Source of the DNA: an uncultured Oxalobacteraceae bacterium
GTDB taxonomy: Bacteria > Pseudomonadota > Gammaproteobacteria > Burkholderiales > Burkholderiaceae_D
Reading direction: 5' to 3'
DNA: 26,216 nt
Assembly (NCBI GenBank): GCA_937996605.1
Contig: CALKVB010000561.1
Coordinates: 1 to 26,216 of the forward strand
Both the position numbers and the translations under genes were made by a program. The notes beneath the pieces are model-generated. The model had not been told where the DNA came from and did not search any database. It saw only the letters and a program-made list of their open reading frames with translations. Within the stretch, counting starts at the first letter, position 1, and every line of letters starts with the position of its first letter. Shown one piece after another: positions 15,709 through 23,968 of this stretch.

Positions 15709-17250
15709 ATGAATAAGCCCGGAAAACGCCACCCCTTATCGGTTCAAATCGAGGAGCGGCTTTTGTCACCTCCATCGCCAAGGCCAAAGGCTGTGCCACC
15801 GCCACCTTCTACGGTCGATACCGAGGAAAATAAGCAAGTTTTGGCAACGACGTATTCTTGGATTTCATACGATAAACCTGAATTTCCGCAGCAGCCTGAG
15901 AACCTGCATCTACCTTTGCCGCAAGTGGAAGTCGAGACGGCCCAAGTACCGCAGCCGCAGGGATATTTCCAACGTCGATTCTCAGTATGGCGAGATCCAA
16001 AACTGAGTTTAAAGGTGAAACTTCGTTCTTTGCCTTTATTTGGATATGTCTTCGCTTGGACTAATGCTTTCATTCGGTTAGCTGTTACGCGCCATCATCA
16101 CACTGTTGAGCTTCATGCACTGCGCCAACAGTTACAAAGCCTCAACCATAAATTCGACCAACAAACGCAACAACTGAACGATAAGATTGTTCATTTAAAT
16201 CATCGTATCGAGCAGATAAAGCCTTATGTTGAACTTTCAGTTGGCTCCTTGGAACGTTGCGTGAATATCGCGAATGAACGAACCGAGCTCATGATTAAAG
16301 CCAGTGCGTCTCGGATCAAACTCCTAGAGGATGTGAAAAGCGCGATGCGGCTACAGCGTTATGATGCGCTTGATATAGGTGAGCGCTTAATGAAGTTGGA
16401 ACAGGCAGAGTTGGGACGAAAATTTAAACACCTGACACAACTCTTGCAGCATGAGCAGAAACAACGATCACAGGATGCAATTGAGTTGCGTCGTCTACTC
16501 GCTAGTTTAGGCAGCGAACAAAGTCAGGCTAACATTCGCACCGCACCACATTCGCTCGAATCTACTTTCGATGAATATGCTTTTGATCGTGACGAATTTT
16601 ATAAAAATTTCGAAGATCGCTTCCGCGGTACGCGTGCGGAAATTAAAGAGCGTTTGAAAGTCTATTTACCCTATTTAGAAAATTTGAAATCGCGCCCACA
16701 AGCAGAGCAAAAACTATTCATCGATGTCGGTTGTGGAAGAGGTGAGTGGTTGGAACTTTTGGCACAAGTCAATATTCCTAGCATTGGCATTGATATGAAT
16801 GAGGCGATGGTGAATCTGTGTGTCAGCGAAGGACTTGCAGCAAAGACCGATGATGCGATTCGTTTCCTGTGGCAGCAAGAGCAATCAAGTGCAGCGGGCG
16901 TATCAGGATTTCATATCATTGAACATCTTCCTTTTGATAAATTAATCGAGTTATTTGATGCGGCATATCACGCATTGGAGCAAGGTGGAATCTTGATTTT
17001 TGAAACACCTAATCCAGAAAATTTGATTATTGGAGCCTGCAATTTCTATTACGACCCGACACATTTGCATCCTGTGGTTCCAGAGGTAGCGCAATTTATT
17101 GCATTACAACGTGGTTTTAGTCGTGCGGAAATCGTGCGTTTGCACCCTTTCCCAGAGGAATATCAAATGCCTGGTGATAGTGCGGCTGATATAGCTTTGA
17201 ATAAATTTTTGTTTAGTGCCCAGGACTATGCAGTGTTAGCGTGGAAGTAA
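15709..17250 (+). CDS. SAM-dependent methyltransferase with N-terminal coiled coil (candidate polysaccharide chain terminator)
   Basis: A 513-residue protein in three parts. Residues 1-100 are Pro-rich and probably disordered. A hydrophobic/amphipathic segment near 103-130 (LRSLPLFGYVFAW) may touch the membrane. Residues about 136-270 are heptad-rich coiled coil with many Gln and Leu. The C-terminal class I methyltransferase domain begins after YKNFEDRFRG (298-307) and has the SAM motif IDVGCGRGEW (338-347), GFHIIEHLPF and FETPNPENL. This domain type is common in O-antigen and capsule loci. It lies 1 nt before the large polymerase-like glycosyltransferase and diverges from manC-wzm-wzt. By analogy with WbdD (methyltransferase plus coiled-coil ruler) it may methylate the chain end recognised by Wzt. 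That role is inference; unlike WbdD, no kinase domain is seen. Confidence 0.85.
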   Translation: MNKPGKRHPLSVQIEERLLSPPSPRPKAVPPPPSTVDTEENKQVLATTYSWISYDKPEFPQQPENLHLPLPQVEVETAQVPQPQGYFQRRFSVWRDPKLSLKVKLRSLPLFGYVFAWTNAFIRLAVTRHHHTVELHALRQQLQSLNHKFDQQTQQLNDKIVHLNHRIEQIKPYVELSVGSLERCVNIANERTELMIKASASRIKLLEDVKSAMRLQRYDALDIGERLMKLEQAELGRKFKHLTQLLQHEQKQRSQDAIELRRLLASLGSEQSQANIRTAPHSLESTFDEYAFDRDEFYKNFEDRFRGTRAEIKERLKVYLPYLENLKSRPQAEQKLFIDVGCGRGEWLELLAQVNIPSIGIDMNEAMVNLCVSEGLAAKTDDAIRFLWQQEQSSAAGVSGFHIIEHLPFDKLIELFDAAYHALEQGGILIFETPNPENLIIGACNFYYDPTHLHPVVPEVAQFIALQRGFSRAEIVRLHPFPEEYQMPGDSAADIALNKFLFSAQDYAVLAWK

Positions 17251-17251
17251 T

Positions 17252-20200
17252 ATGCAGATTCGAAAAATTCATCAGTTTAGTTTTGCGTGTAATTCGGGTG
17301 ATGGCGTCACGAATAGCATGTTTTATATTCAGAGTTTATTGCGTGATCTGGGCTTTGAGTCGGAAATTTTTAGCGAGACGATCCCCGAGGAATTGCGTAC
17401 TCAAGTAAAGGATATTTCTCTGCTTGAAGATGCGTCAGATACACTACTTTTTTCGCATCATTGCCTAGGCTATGATAATTGGAAGTGGCTGTTGTCACTA
17501 TCAATGAAGAAGGTGATGATTTATCACAACATCACACCAGTTGAGCTCTTACCAGAAGATGGTGATATTCGACGTTGGGCGCGTCTTGGGCGCGAGCAGT
17601 TGGCAGATTGGGCTCCAAAATTTCTGGGGGCGATTGGGGTTTCACAATTAAACACCCAAGAGCTGATCGAGAATCGATATGCGCATGTCGCCACGATTCC
17701 CATGTTGGTTGATTTCGCAAAGTTAAGCGCCCATAAAGCCGATATCACGGGCTTACATCAATATCGAGATGCATTTAATGTACTCTTTGTCGGTCGCATT
17801 TGTGAAAACAAACGGCAGCTCGAACTGATAGAGATGATTCATCATTTGCGGTATCGAACGTCGAGCCCAGTGCGTCTCATCTTAGCGGGCGCAGTGACTA
17901 GTGGCGCCTATCAACACTTGATCGAAGAGCGTATCCATCAGCTGTGTTTACAGGAACATGTGGTCCAGCTAGGTAAAGTCAGTAATGAGCAATTGGTAGC
18001 TTTGTATCGTGGTGCCGATGTGTTCATGTGTTTGAGCGCGCATGAGGGCTTTGGCATGCCTTTGATTGAGGCTATGCAATACAAGCTTCCGGTGATCGCA
18101 CGTCAAAGCAGCAATATAGCTGATACGCTCGGCGAAGGAGGAATATTGTTGTCCTCGCATGCTTCCGCTTGGGATTGTGCGAACGCAGCGTTTAATCTAA
18201 TGAATGAGCCGGCTTTACGTCGATTAGTCATTCAAAATCAAGACAAGAACTTACAACGATTTTCGAAAGATACAGTATTAGCGCAATTGGCGAGCTACTT
18301 GCAGGAATTGAAGATTGTGATACCGAACCCAGTGCAATCTCAATCAAGCACAACTGCGCCCACGATTCAAATTGAAGGGCCGTTTGATACCAGTTATAGC
18401 CTTGCGGTGGTCAATCGAGAATTAGCGCGAGCATTGCATCAAGCCGGCGTTGATGTCGGCCTCAGATCACATGAAGGGGCAGGTGATTTCCCACCTTCGC
18501 CACAATTTCTGGCGCTCGATAAGGACGTCGCACAGTTACATCACAGGTCAGTAAATACCGATTTGCCACCAGAGACTGCGCTGAGATTTTGTTATCCGCC
18601 CTACCTAAATGATATGCCGGCAGGCCGCCGATTGGTGCACTCCTACGGCTGGGAGGAAAGCGGTTTTCCGATTCCTTTTGTCTCGGAATTTAATCGTCGT
18701 GCAGATGCGGTGACTGTACTGTCAGCAACGGTAGGAAAGACTTTGCGCGATGCAGGCGTGCGGGTGCCTATCGTGGTAACGGGAGCGGGTGTTGATCATT
18801 TGACTTCGGTTGAGCCTATACCGCTGCGCCCTTCGATAACCGAGCACTTGCGTGAGTTTTGTTTCTTACACATTTCTTCTTGTTTCCCTCGGAAAGCTGT
18901 CGATGTACTTTTGCGTGCGTATGGTAAGAGTTTTAGAAATATAGATCCTGTCACCTTGGTGATCAAGACCTTCGACAATATCCATAACACGGTTGCCCAA
19001 GATCTTGCGCGGCTACAACAAGAAGACACGGCATTTCCGCACGTTCTCTTAGTATTCGAAGATTTATCAGATGCGGAATTAGTATCGCTATATCGTGCAT
19101 CCAAGGTATTTGTAGCGCCAAGTCGCGGTGAAGGTTTGGGTTTGCCGATGGCAGAGGCGATGCTTTTTGAGGTGCCGGTAATTACTTCAGCTTGGGGTGG
19201 CCAGTTGGAGTTCTGCGATGAATCAACTGCTTGGCTGTGCGATTATCGTTTTGAAAAGGCGCGTTCTCATTTGGGGCTTACACATTCAATGTGGATAGAA
19301 CCTGATGAAGATCATCTGGTCCGTTTGATGCAAGAGCTGTATGCAAGCACCCCACAAATGATTGCGGCTAAGACCAAGCGCGCCAAAGAGAAGGTCTTGC
19401 AGTTTTTTACTTGGTCGAAAACGGCGCACAATATCAGCCAAGTGTTGGACGCGCTCGATGCAGCACCGGTCTTGCGGCGTCAGCCCATGATAGGGTGGAT
19501 TAGTACGTGGAATTCGCGCTGTGGAATCGCCAATTACTCACATTTTTTGACCGAATTTTTCCCTCAAGATCGGCTAAGAATTTTAGCGAATCATGTACCA
19601 GAACGGATCACGCATGATGAAGGGAATGTGATTCGATGTTGGTCCACTGGAGAAAAAGAGCATCTTGATTATCTGCGAGAGGAAATCACAGAACAGCAAA
19701 TTGATGCAGTGGTGATTCAATATAACTTTAGTTTTTTCTCGTTAAAATTACTGTCTGAATTGATCACTTGTCTCAAGCGCGATGGCAAACAAGTACACCT
19801 GTTTTTGCACTCGACTGCTGATGTGACTGTGCCTGGGCATGAGAATACCTTAACCAGTATTTTGGAAAGCTTGCATTTATTGGATCGTATTTTTGTGCAT
19901 GGAATTGATGACGTTAATCGTTTGAAGCAGTGGGGACTAATCGCAAATGTGTGTTTCTATCCTCACGGTATCGCGACGCCTCCGCTCAATAGCGTAAGCA
20001 TTAATGGCACAGCGAATCCTGAGACATTGACCATTGCGTCTTACGGCTTCTTGTTGCCACACAAAGGCATTCTTGAATTGATCGAAGCTTTTTCAAAGTT
20101 AGATCATGGTCAGCGCTCTTATCGTCTCTTACTATTGAATGCTCTGTATCCAGTTTCGGTTTCGCAAGAGCTTGAAGCGCAGTGTCGGGCCCTGATCGAC

Positions 20201-20611
20201 CGATTGCATTTGCAAGAAAAAGTGCAATTCATTACGGATTTCTTGTCGGATGAGGAAACTCATCGGCGTCTTGTCGCCGCGGACTTGATTGTATTCCCGT
20301 ACCAACAAACGCAGGAGTCATCGAGCGCTGCGGTACGTGTTGGGCTGGCGACTGGAAAGCCCGTTGCGGTGACACCGTTGACCATCTTTGATGACGTCGC
20401 CGAGGCTGTCTTTTCTTTGCCGGGAACGACACCAGATGCAATCGCTAGTGGCATTGTCGCTTTGCTGGCAGACACTGAAGCGCAACAACAAAAGCGTTTG
20501 CAAACTGAGCAGTGGATGGCGGAGCGTAGTTGGCCACATTTGTCGCAACGGCTCATCAACATCATAGATGGGATTGCTAATCCATTGGAGAGATATGCTA
20601 GGAACTTATAG
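17252..20611 (+). CDS. Triple-domain GT4 glycosyltransferase (polymerase-like)
   Basis: A 1119-residue protein with three GT-B domains, expected to build the polysaccharide repeat on the cytoplasmic face. Domain 1 (about 1-355) has an intact E-x7-E at Glu265/Glu273 in HEGFGMPLIEAM. Domain 2 (about 368-725) has Glu627/Glu635 in RGEGLGLPMAEAM. Domain 3 (about 735-1110) starts GWISTWNSRCGIANYS and has QESSSAAVRVGLATGKP, where Glu1022 is present but the second Glu is replaced, as in diverged GT4 domains. Multi-domain GTs of this kind (WbdA, WsaE) can set several linkages in one repeat. It starts 1 nt after the methyltransferase stop and overlaps the acyltransferase by 17 bp. It may replace WbpX of the A-band system. 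Sugar specificity cannot be read from sequence. Confidence 0.9.
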   Translation: MQIRKIHQFSFACNSGDGVTNSMFYIQSLLRDLGFESEIFSETIPEELRTQVKDISLLEDASDTLLFSHHCLGYDNWKWLLSLSMKKVMIYHNITPVELLPEDGDIRRWARLGREQLADWAPKFLGAIGVSQLNTQELIENRYAHVATIPMLVDFAKLSAHKADITGLHQYRDAFNVLFVGRICENKRQLELIEMIHHLRYRTSSPVRLILAGAVTSGAYQHLIEERIHQLCLQEHVVQLGKVSNEQLVALYRGADVFMCLSAHEGFGMPLIEAMQYKLPVIARQSSNIADTLGEGGILLSSHASAWDCANAAFNLMNEPALRRLVIQNQDKNLQRFSKDTVLAQLASYLQELKIVIPNPVQSQSSTTAPTIQIEGPFDTSYSLAVVNRELARALHQAGVDVGLRSHEGAGDFPPSPQFLALDKDVAQLHHRSVNTDLPPETALRFCYPPYLNDMPAGRRLVHSYGWEESGFPIPFVSEFNRRADAVTVLSATVGKTLRDAGVRVPIVVTGAGVDHLTSVEPIPLRPSITEHLREFCFLHISSCFPRKAVDVLLRAYGKSFRNIDPVTLVIKTFDNIHNTVAQDLARLQQEDTAFPHVLLVFEDLSDAELVSLYRASKVFVAPSRGEGLGLPMAEAMLFEVPVITSAWGGQLEFCDESTAWLCDYRFEKARSHLGLTHSMWIEPDEDHLVRLMQELYASTPQMIAAKTKRAKEKVLQFFTWSKTAHNISQVLDALDAAPVLRRQPMIGWISTWNSRCGIANYSHFLTEFFPQDRLRILANHVPERITHDEGNVIRCWSTGEKEHLDYLREEITEQQIDAVVIQYNFSFFSLKLLSELITCLKRDGKQVHLFLHSTADVTVPGHENTLTSILESLHLLDRIFVHGIDDVNRLKQWGLIANVCFYPHGIATPPLNSVSINGTANPETLTIASYGFLLPHKGILELIEAFSKLDHGQRSYRLLLLNALYPVSVSQELEAQCRALIDRLHLQEKVQFITDFLSDEETHRRLVAADLIVFPYQQTQESSSAAVRVGLATGKPVAVTPLTIFDDVAEAVFSLPGTTPDAIASGIVALLADTEAQQQKRLQTEQWMAERSWPHLSQRLINIIDGIANPLERYARNL

Positions 20612-21569
20612 ATTACTACTGGCACTGCTGGTGGCATTGAGCCATGCGAACGTTCGCATTAATGTTTTGAACAGTAGCTTGAACCCTGGCGTAATTGCAG
20701 TCATCGGTTTTTATTTGATTTCGGGTTACGTGATGACGGGGCTGATTCAACGTCATTATGGTTCTTGGCGCGAGATTGGCCATTTTTACGCTGATCGCGC
20801 GATGCGTTTACTACCGCAGTATTACTTATTGCTCGCGATCACCTTGGTCTGGTTTTTTGTTGCCAAGCAGCAGACTGATTTTTTACAACATCCGCCGCAA
20901 ATAAGTGATTGGGTTGCGAATTTGACGGTGGTTCCCTTGAACTATTTTATGTTCAATCAGACTGGCCAATTTACCGCAATACCACCTGCGTGGTCGCTTG
21001 GTGCTGAGATCCAATTCTATTTGCTCATGCCGATTTTATTGTTGATGCGATTGCGTTGGCTTGCGATGTTGATTGCGTCAGTAGTATTCGGATTGGCAGC
21101 TTGGGGTTACCTCAATACCGACTATTTTGGATATCGTTTATTGCCTGGCGTGCTCTTGTTTTTTTTGTTGGGCTCGTATGCTTTCGAGGTTAAAGACGCA
21201 TTCGCGGAAAGATGTAAATTTTTGTTTGCTGTACTAGCTGTAGTTTTCATAACAGCCGTTGTCTTGCAACACTTTAATCATTTGGATTTACCGTATAACA
21301 AAGAGACCTTACTAGGTTTGAGCATAGGTTTGCCTTTGTTGGTGTTTCTCGGGGCGATGAATCAACGACATTGGGATAATCGTTTGGGTGACTTGTCGTA
21401 TGGCGTATTCTTAAACCACTTCTTAATTCAATGGGGTGTCCTTGGGGTACCTTCGACTGCACCAAAGTTAGCGGTGTATATCGCTTTGTCAATAGGGATC
21501 TCTTATTTAACCCAGCGCCTCGTCGAACAGCCGGTTTTGAAATGGCGCAAGAATTTGCGAATAAAGTAG
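20595..21569 (+). CDS. Acyltransferase-3 family membrane O-acyltransferase
   Basis: An integral membrane protein of 324 residues with about ten hydrophobic segments, of the acyltransferase-3 family that O-acetylates surface polysaccharides. I start it at ATG 20595 (MLGTYRLLLALLV), which has GGAGAG just upstream; an in-frame start at 20568 would add 9 non-hydrophobic residues. Family marks are the histidine at the end of the first helix (His17 in VALSHAN), the FYLISGYVM segment and PPAWSLGAEIQFYLLMP. It overlaps the preceding glycosyltransferase by 17 bp and ends the operon, so it probably acetylates the polymer made here. Its stop codon abuts the stop codon of the convergent crp-like gene with no base between. 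Confidence 0.9.
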   Translation: MLGTYRLLLALLVALSHANVRINVLNSSLNPGVIAVIGFYLISGYVMTGLIQRHYGSWREIGHFYADRAMRLLPQYYLLLAITLVWFFVAKQQTDFLQHPPQISDWVANLTVVPLNYFMFNQTGQFTAIPPAWSLGAEIQFYLLMPILLLMRLRWLAMLIASVVFGLAAWGYLNTDYFGYRLLPGVLLFFLLGSYAFEVKDAFAERCKFLFAVLAVVFITAVVLQHFNHLDLPYNKETLLGLSIGLPLLVFLGAMNQRHWDNRLGDLSYGVFLNHFLIQWGVLGVPSTAPKLAVYIALSIGISYLTQRLVEQPVLKWRKNLRIK

Positions 21570-22274
21570 TTATTTTTTCGGAGTATTGATGTCATCAACG
21601 CCTACAGTTGCAACGTGTTTCAGTTGCTCAGGCTTTTTGACGATCAAAATCGTCCCCTGCTTTTCCACAATATTCAATTTCATGAGAGTGTGTATCGCGC
21701 GTGACACCGTTTCGCGACTGGTGTTGACCATGATCGCGATCTCATGTTGTTTAGGCATTCCCTCGATAACTTGACCATCCTTGGATTCGCGCACAAAGGT
21801 TTGTAATTGGGCAAAAACGCGTTGAAATGCGTTGGGGATACTGAGCAAGGTGCGCTGGCTCGACGCTGCTCGGACAATTTGCGCGAAATGCGTCATTAAA
21901 CGTTTTGCAATTAATGGATGATGAAAAATCAATTCTCGCGCGTGATGGCTTGGTAAGAAAGCAACTTCAGATAACTTTACTGAGACTACTGAGGCTGAGC
22001 GAGGTAGTCCATCAATGACCGACAGTTCGCCGAAATAGGCGCCAGGTTGGATAAAATGAATCCCAATTTCTCGACCTTCTTCACTTAAATCAACAACTTG
22101 TAGTTTCCCATTGAGTAGAAATGCGAGACTTTCAGCGGTTTCACCTTTGCGCATCACGATGTCATGGCTCAGATAGGTGCGACTGGTCATCAAACCAGCC
22201 ACCTTTGTGATGGAGGCCTCGTCAAAGTCCTTAAATAGTGGAATATTAGCAGCTACTTCTTTGGCAATTGGCAT
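21570..22274 (-). CDS. Crp/Fnr-family transcriptional regulator (CRP-like)
   Basis: A 234-residue regulator with an N-terminal cyclic-nucleotide-binding fold and a C-terminal winged helix. The ligand-pocket motif FGELSVIDGLPRSASV (81-96) has the Glu (83) and Arg-Ser (92-93) that bind the phosphate-ribose of cAMP in CRP and related domains. The recognition helix SRETVSR (186-192) keeps the three residues that contact TGTGA in E. coli CRP (Arg180, Glu181, Arg185 there). There is no Fnr-type cysteine cluster. It therefore probably responds to a cyclic nucleotide and binds CRP-like sites, of which one near-perfect copy lies upstream of gmd. It is transcribed leftward, divergent from the FecR-cyclase genes and convergent with the acyltransferase. 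Whether it is the organism's main Crp is unknown. Confidence 0.9.
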   Translation of the reverse strand: MPIAKEVAANIPLFKDFDEASITKVAGLMTSRTYLSHDIVMRKGETAESLAFLLNGKLQVVDLSEEGREIGIHFIQPGAYFGELSVIDGLPRSASVVSVKLSEVAFLPSHHARELIFHHPLIAKRLMTHFAQIVRAASSQRTLLSIPNAFQRVFAQLQTFVRESKDGQVIEGMPKQHEIAIMVNTSRETVSRAIHTLMKLNIVEKQGTILIVKKPEQLKHVATVGVDDINTPKK

Positions 22275-22474
22275 GAAATTTCTTGGTAAATAATTCAGTT
22301 CTTGACGCGATTATCATCCGATGGCTCGTGATGGGTTTATTTTAAGTCAAAAATTTCCCACGAATACAACAAGAGGGGTGAAGTCGAGTAGAATTCGGTG
22401 TAAAGTTATGGTAATAGGTAGGATAGGGTTGAAGTATTCCCCAATTTTAGCGGTTTTCATGGAAGTTTGGTGTT

Positions 22475-23881
22475 ATGCGAGTGAATTTATCTAATCTCAG
22501 AAGTTGGTGCTTAGCGTTTGTATGCGCTGTGGCAATCCCTTTGTCTGCGTATGCCGAAGATCTCGCTGGTACAGTCTCTTTTGTAGTCGGAGATGCCGTA
22601 GCGAAAGCAGATAAGTCTGCGGGGCATGCAATTGCGCGCGGCGACAAAATTTTGGCCGGTGAAGTGATTGAAACCGGCGCTAATGGCCATGTCCACTTGA
22701 AAATGGTGGATGGTGCCTTTGTAAGCATTCGTCCTCAATCTCGTTTTCGCATTGAAGAATATCACTACGATGCGGCGCAGCCTCGTAATAGTCGCATTAA
22801 GTTCATGTTAGAACAAGGGACAGCGCGCAGTATTACGGGTAAAGCTGGTGAGGCCTCCAAAGAGTCTTATCGTCTTAACACCCCGCTTGCGGCAATTGGG
22901 ATTCGCGGTACCGATTTTGTGGTGCAGACCGAACGCGAAGTGACGCGCGTCGTAGTCCAAAGCGGCGCGATTGTCATGACGCCACTCAGTGAAGAATGTT
23001 TATCGACGACGTTCGGCCCTTGCAATACAGCGACAGCTCGGGTTTTGACGGCTGCAATGCGCGATGCATTTTTAGAGTTACGTGGACGTAAAGAAGCGCC
23101 AATTTTGGTGCCTACTGAGAAGTCCTTGAGTTCTCCAAATGTGATTGCGCCACCGCGACCAGAAGAGCCAGCGGCAGAGCGTGGCGCGAAGGGTTCAACA
23201 CCGCCCATTGCGACTGCTACTCCGCCTATCGTTACTGCTGGACCGCAAGACGCGAGCCAAGCTGCTTCTACCGTCACAATTAAGTCTCAGATTGATACTT
23301 TTGTTGCGCAAAAAACAGCGGCAGTAAAGCCTGATGTGACGAAACCTGATGTGACTAAGCCTGATCCTGTGATTCCCGAGCCCGTCGTTGCTGCGAAAAT
23401 TTGGTGGGGTCGTTGGGAAGGTAGTAGTAAAAATAACGGTGAAACTTTGAACTCTGCATTGGCGCCAGATCGTGAAATTACAATGAGTAACGCGGTGTTT
23501 GGGATGTTGCGTGAAAGAGGCGAAACCTTTGTTCCTGCGACTGGTGTTGCGAAGTTCAAACTCGCTGATGCTGAGTCTTATTTTATGACACCAGATAAAA
23601 CGCTAACTGCTGGTACGATTTCTAATCCGAGTTTGACGGTTGATTTTGGTAATCGCCGTTATGAAACTGCGTTGACTGTGAATGTGAATGGCATCGCGCC
23701 CACTGAGATAAAGTCCAGTGGCGAGGTAACATTCCAAGGCATTTTCATGAGTGAAACGAATAGCCCAGATACGGTAGTTGCTGGCACCTTGTCGAAGAAC
23801 AGCGATCAGGCGGGATACTTGTTCCAACGTTATATCACTGGTGGTTCCGTCATAGGAGCGACGCGGTGGATAACTAAGTAG
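22475..23881 (+). CDS. Secreted FecR-domain protein
   Basis: A 468-residue exported protein. A Sec signal peptide (1-27, cleavage after SAYA) is followed by a FecR domain (about 30-175) with the diagnostic TPLAAIGIRGTDF at residues 136-148. A short Cys pair (ECLSTTFGPC) could form a disulphide. A Pro/Ala/Thr-rich linker includes a KPDVT repeat. The C-terminal 160 residues begin KIWWGRWEG and end with GATRWITK; they look like a small beta-barrel domain known from the tails of similar FecR proteins. Unlike the FecR of iron-citrate signalling there is no anti-sigma helix and no sigma factor gene nearby. It precedes a CHASE2-cyclase, a pairing I know from other betaproteobacteria, so it may be a periplasmic partner of that sensor. 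Ligand unknown. Confidence 0.88.
   Translation: MRVNLSNLRSWCLAFVCAVAIPLSAYAEDLAGTVSFVVGDAVAKADKSAGHAIARGDKILAGEVIETGANGHVHLKMVDGAFVSIRPQSRFRIEEYHYDAAQPRNSRIKFMLEQGTARSITGKAGEASKESYRLNTPLAAIGIRGTDFVVQTEREVTRVVVQSGAIVMTPLSEECLSTTFGPCNTATARVLTAAMRDAFLELRGRKEAPILVPTEKSLSSPNVIAPPRPEEPAAERGAKGSTPPIATATPPIVTAGPQDASQAASTVTIKSQIDTFVAQKTAAVKPDVTKPDVTKPDPVIPEPVVAAKIWWGRWEGSSKNNGETLNSALAPDREITMSNAVFGMLRERGETFVPATGVAKFKLADAESYFMTPDKTLTAGTISNPSLTVDFGNRRYETALTVNVNGIAPTEIKSSGEVTFQGIFMSETNSPDTVVAGTLSKNSDQAGYLFQRYITGGSVIGATRWITK
23327..23365 (+). repeat. 15-bp tandem repeat encoding KPDVT in the FecR-domain protein linker
   Basis: Two full 15-bp units (23327-23341, 23342-23356) and a partial third (to 23365) encode Lys-Pro-Asp-Val-Thr, Lys-Pro-Asp-Val-Thr, Lys-Pro-Asp. 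The units differ at synonymous third positions, so the repeat is not recent. It lies in the linker between the FecR domain and the C-terminal domain. Confidence 0.85.
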
Positions 23882-23924
23882 CAGAAATCTTTTCCAGCTT
23901 GATCCAATCTCTTCATTTCTCAAT

Positions 23925-23956
23925 AAAAATCAGAACTTCGGTTCTGATTTTTGTTT
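23925..23956 (+). terminator. Intrinsic terminator with UUCG tetraloop between fecR-like and cyclase genes
   Basis: AAAAATCAGAAC (23925-23936) and GTTCTGATTTTT (23941-23952) form a perfect 12-bp stem closed by a TTCG tetraloop, followed by GTTTT. This is a strong rho-independent terminator on the + strand and, given the A-run on the left arm, a possible one on the other strand too. It follows the FecR-like stop by 43 bp and its right arm ends 16 bp before the cyclase ATG, leaving no room for a cyclase promoter downstream of it. Confidence 0.88.
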
Positions 23957-23968
23957 TACGGCGTTGAG

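Noticed and set aside
22275..22474. CRP-type site in the crp-like/FecR-like divergent spacer (autoregulation)
   Set aside because: I found no TGTGA/TCACA pair at the right spacing in this 200-bp gap, nor a convincing -35/-10 pair.
23951..23968. Upstream TTG start for the cyclase at 23951
   Set aside because: It lies in the terminator stem and adds residues without family similarity; ATG 23969 gives a normal N-terminus.
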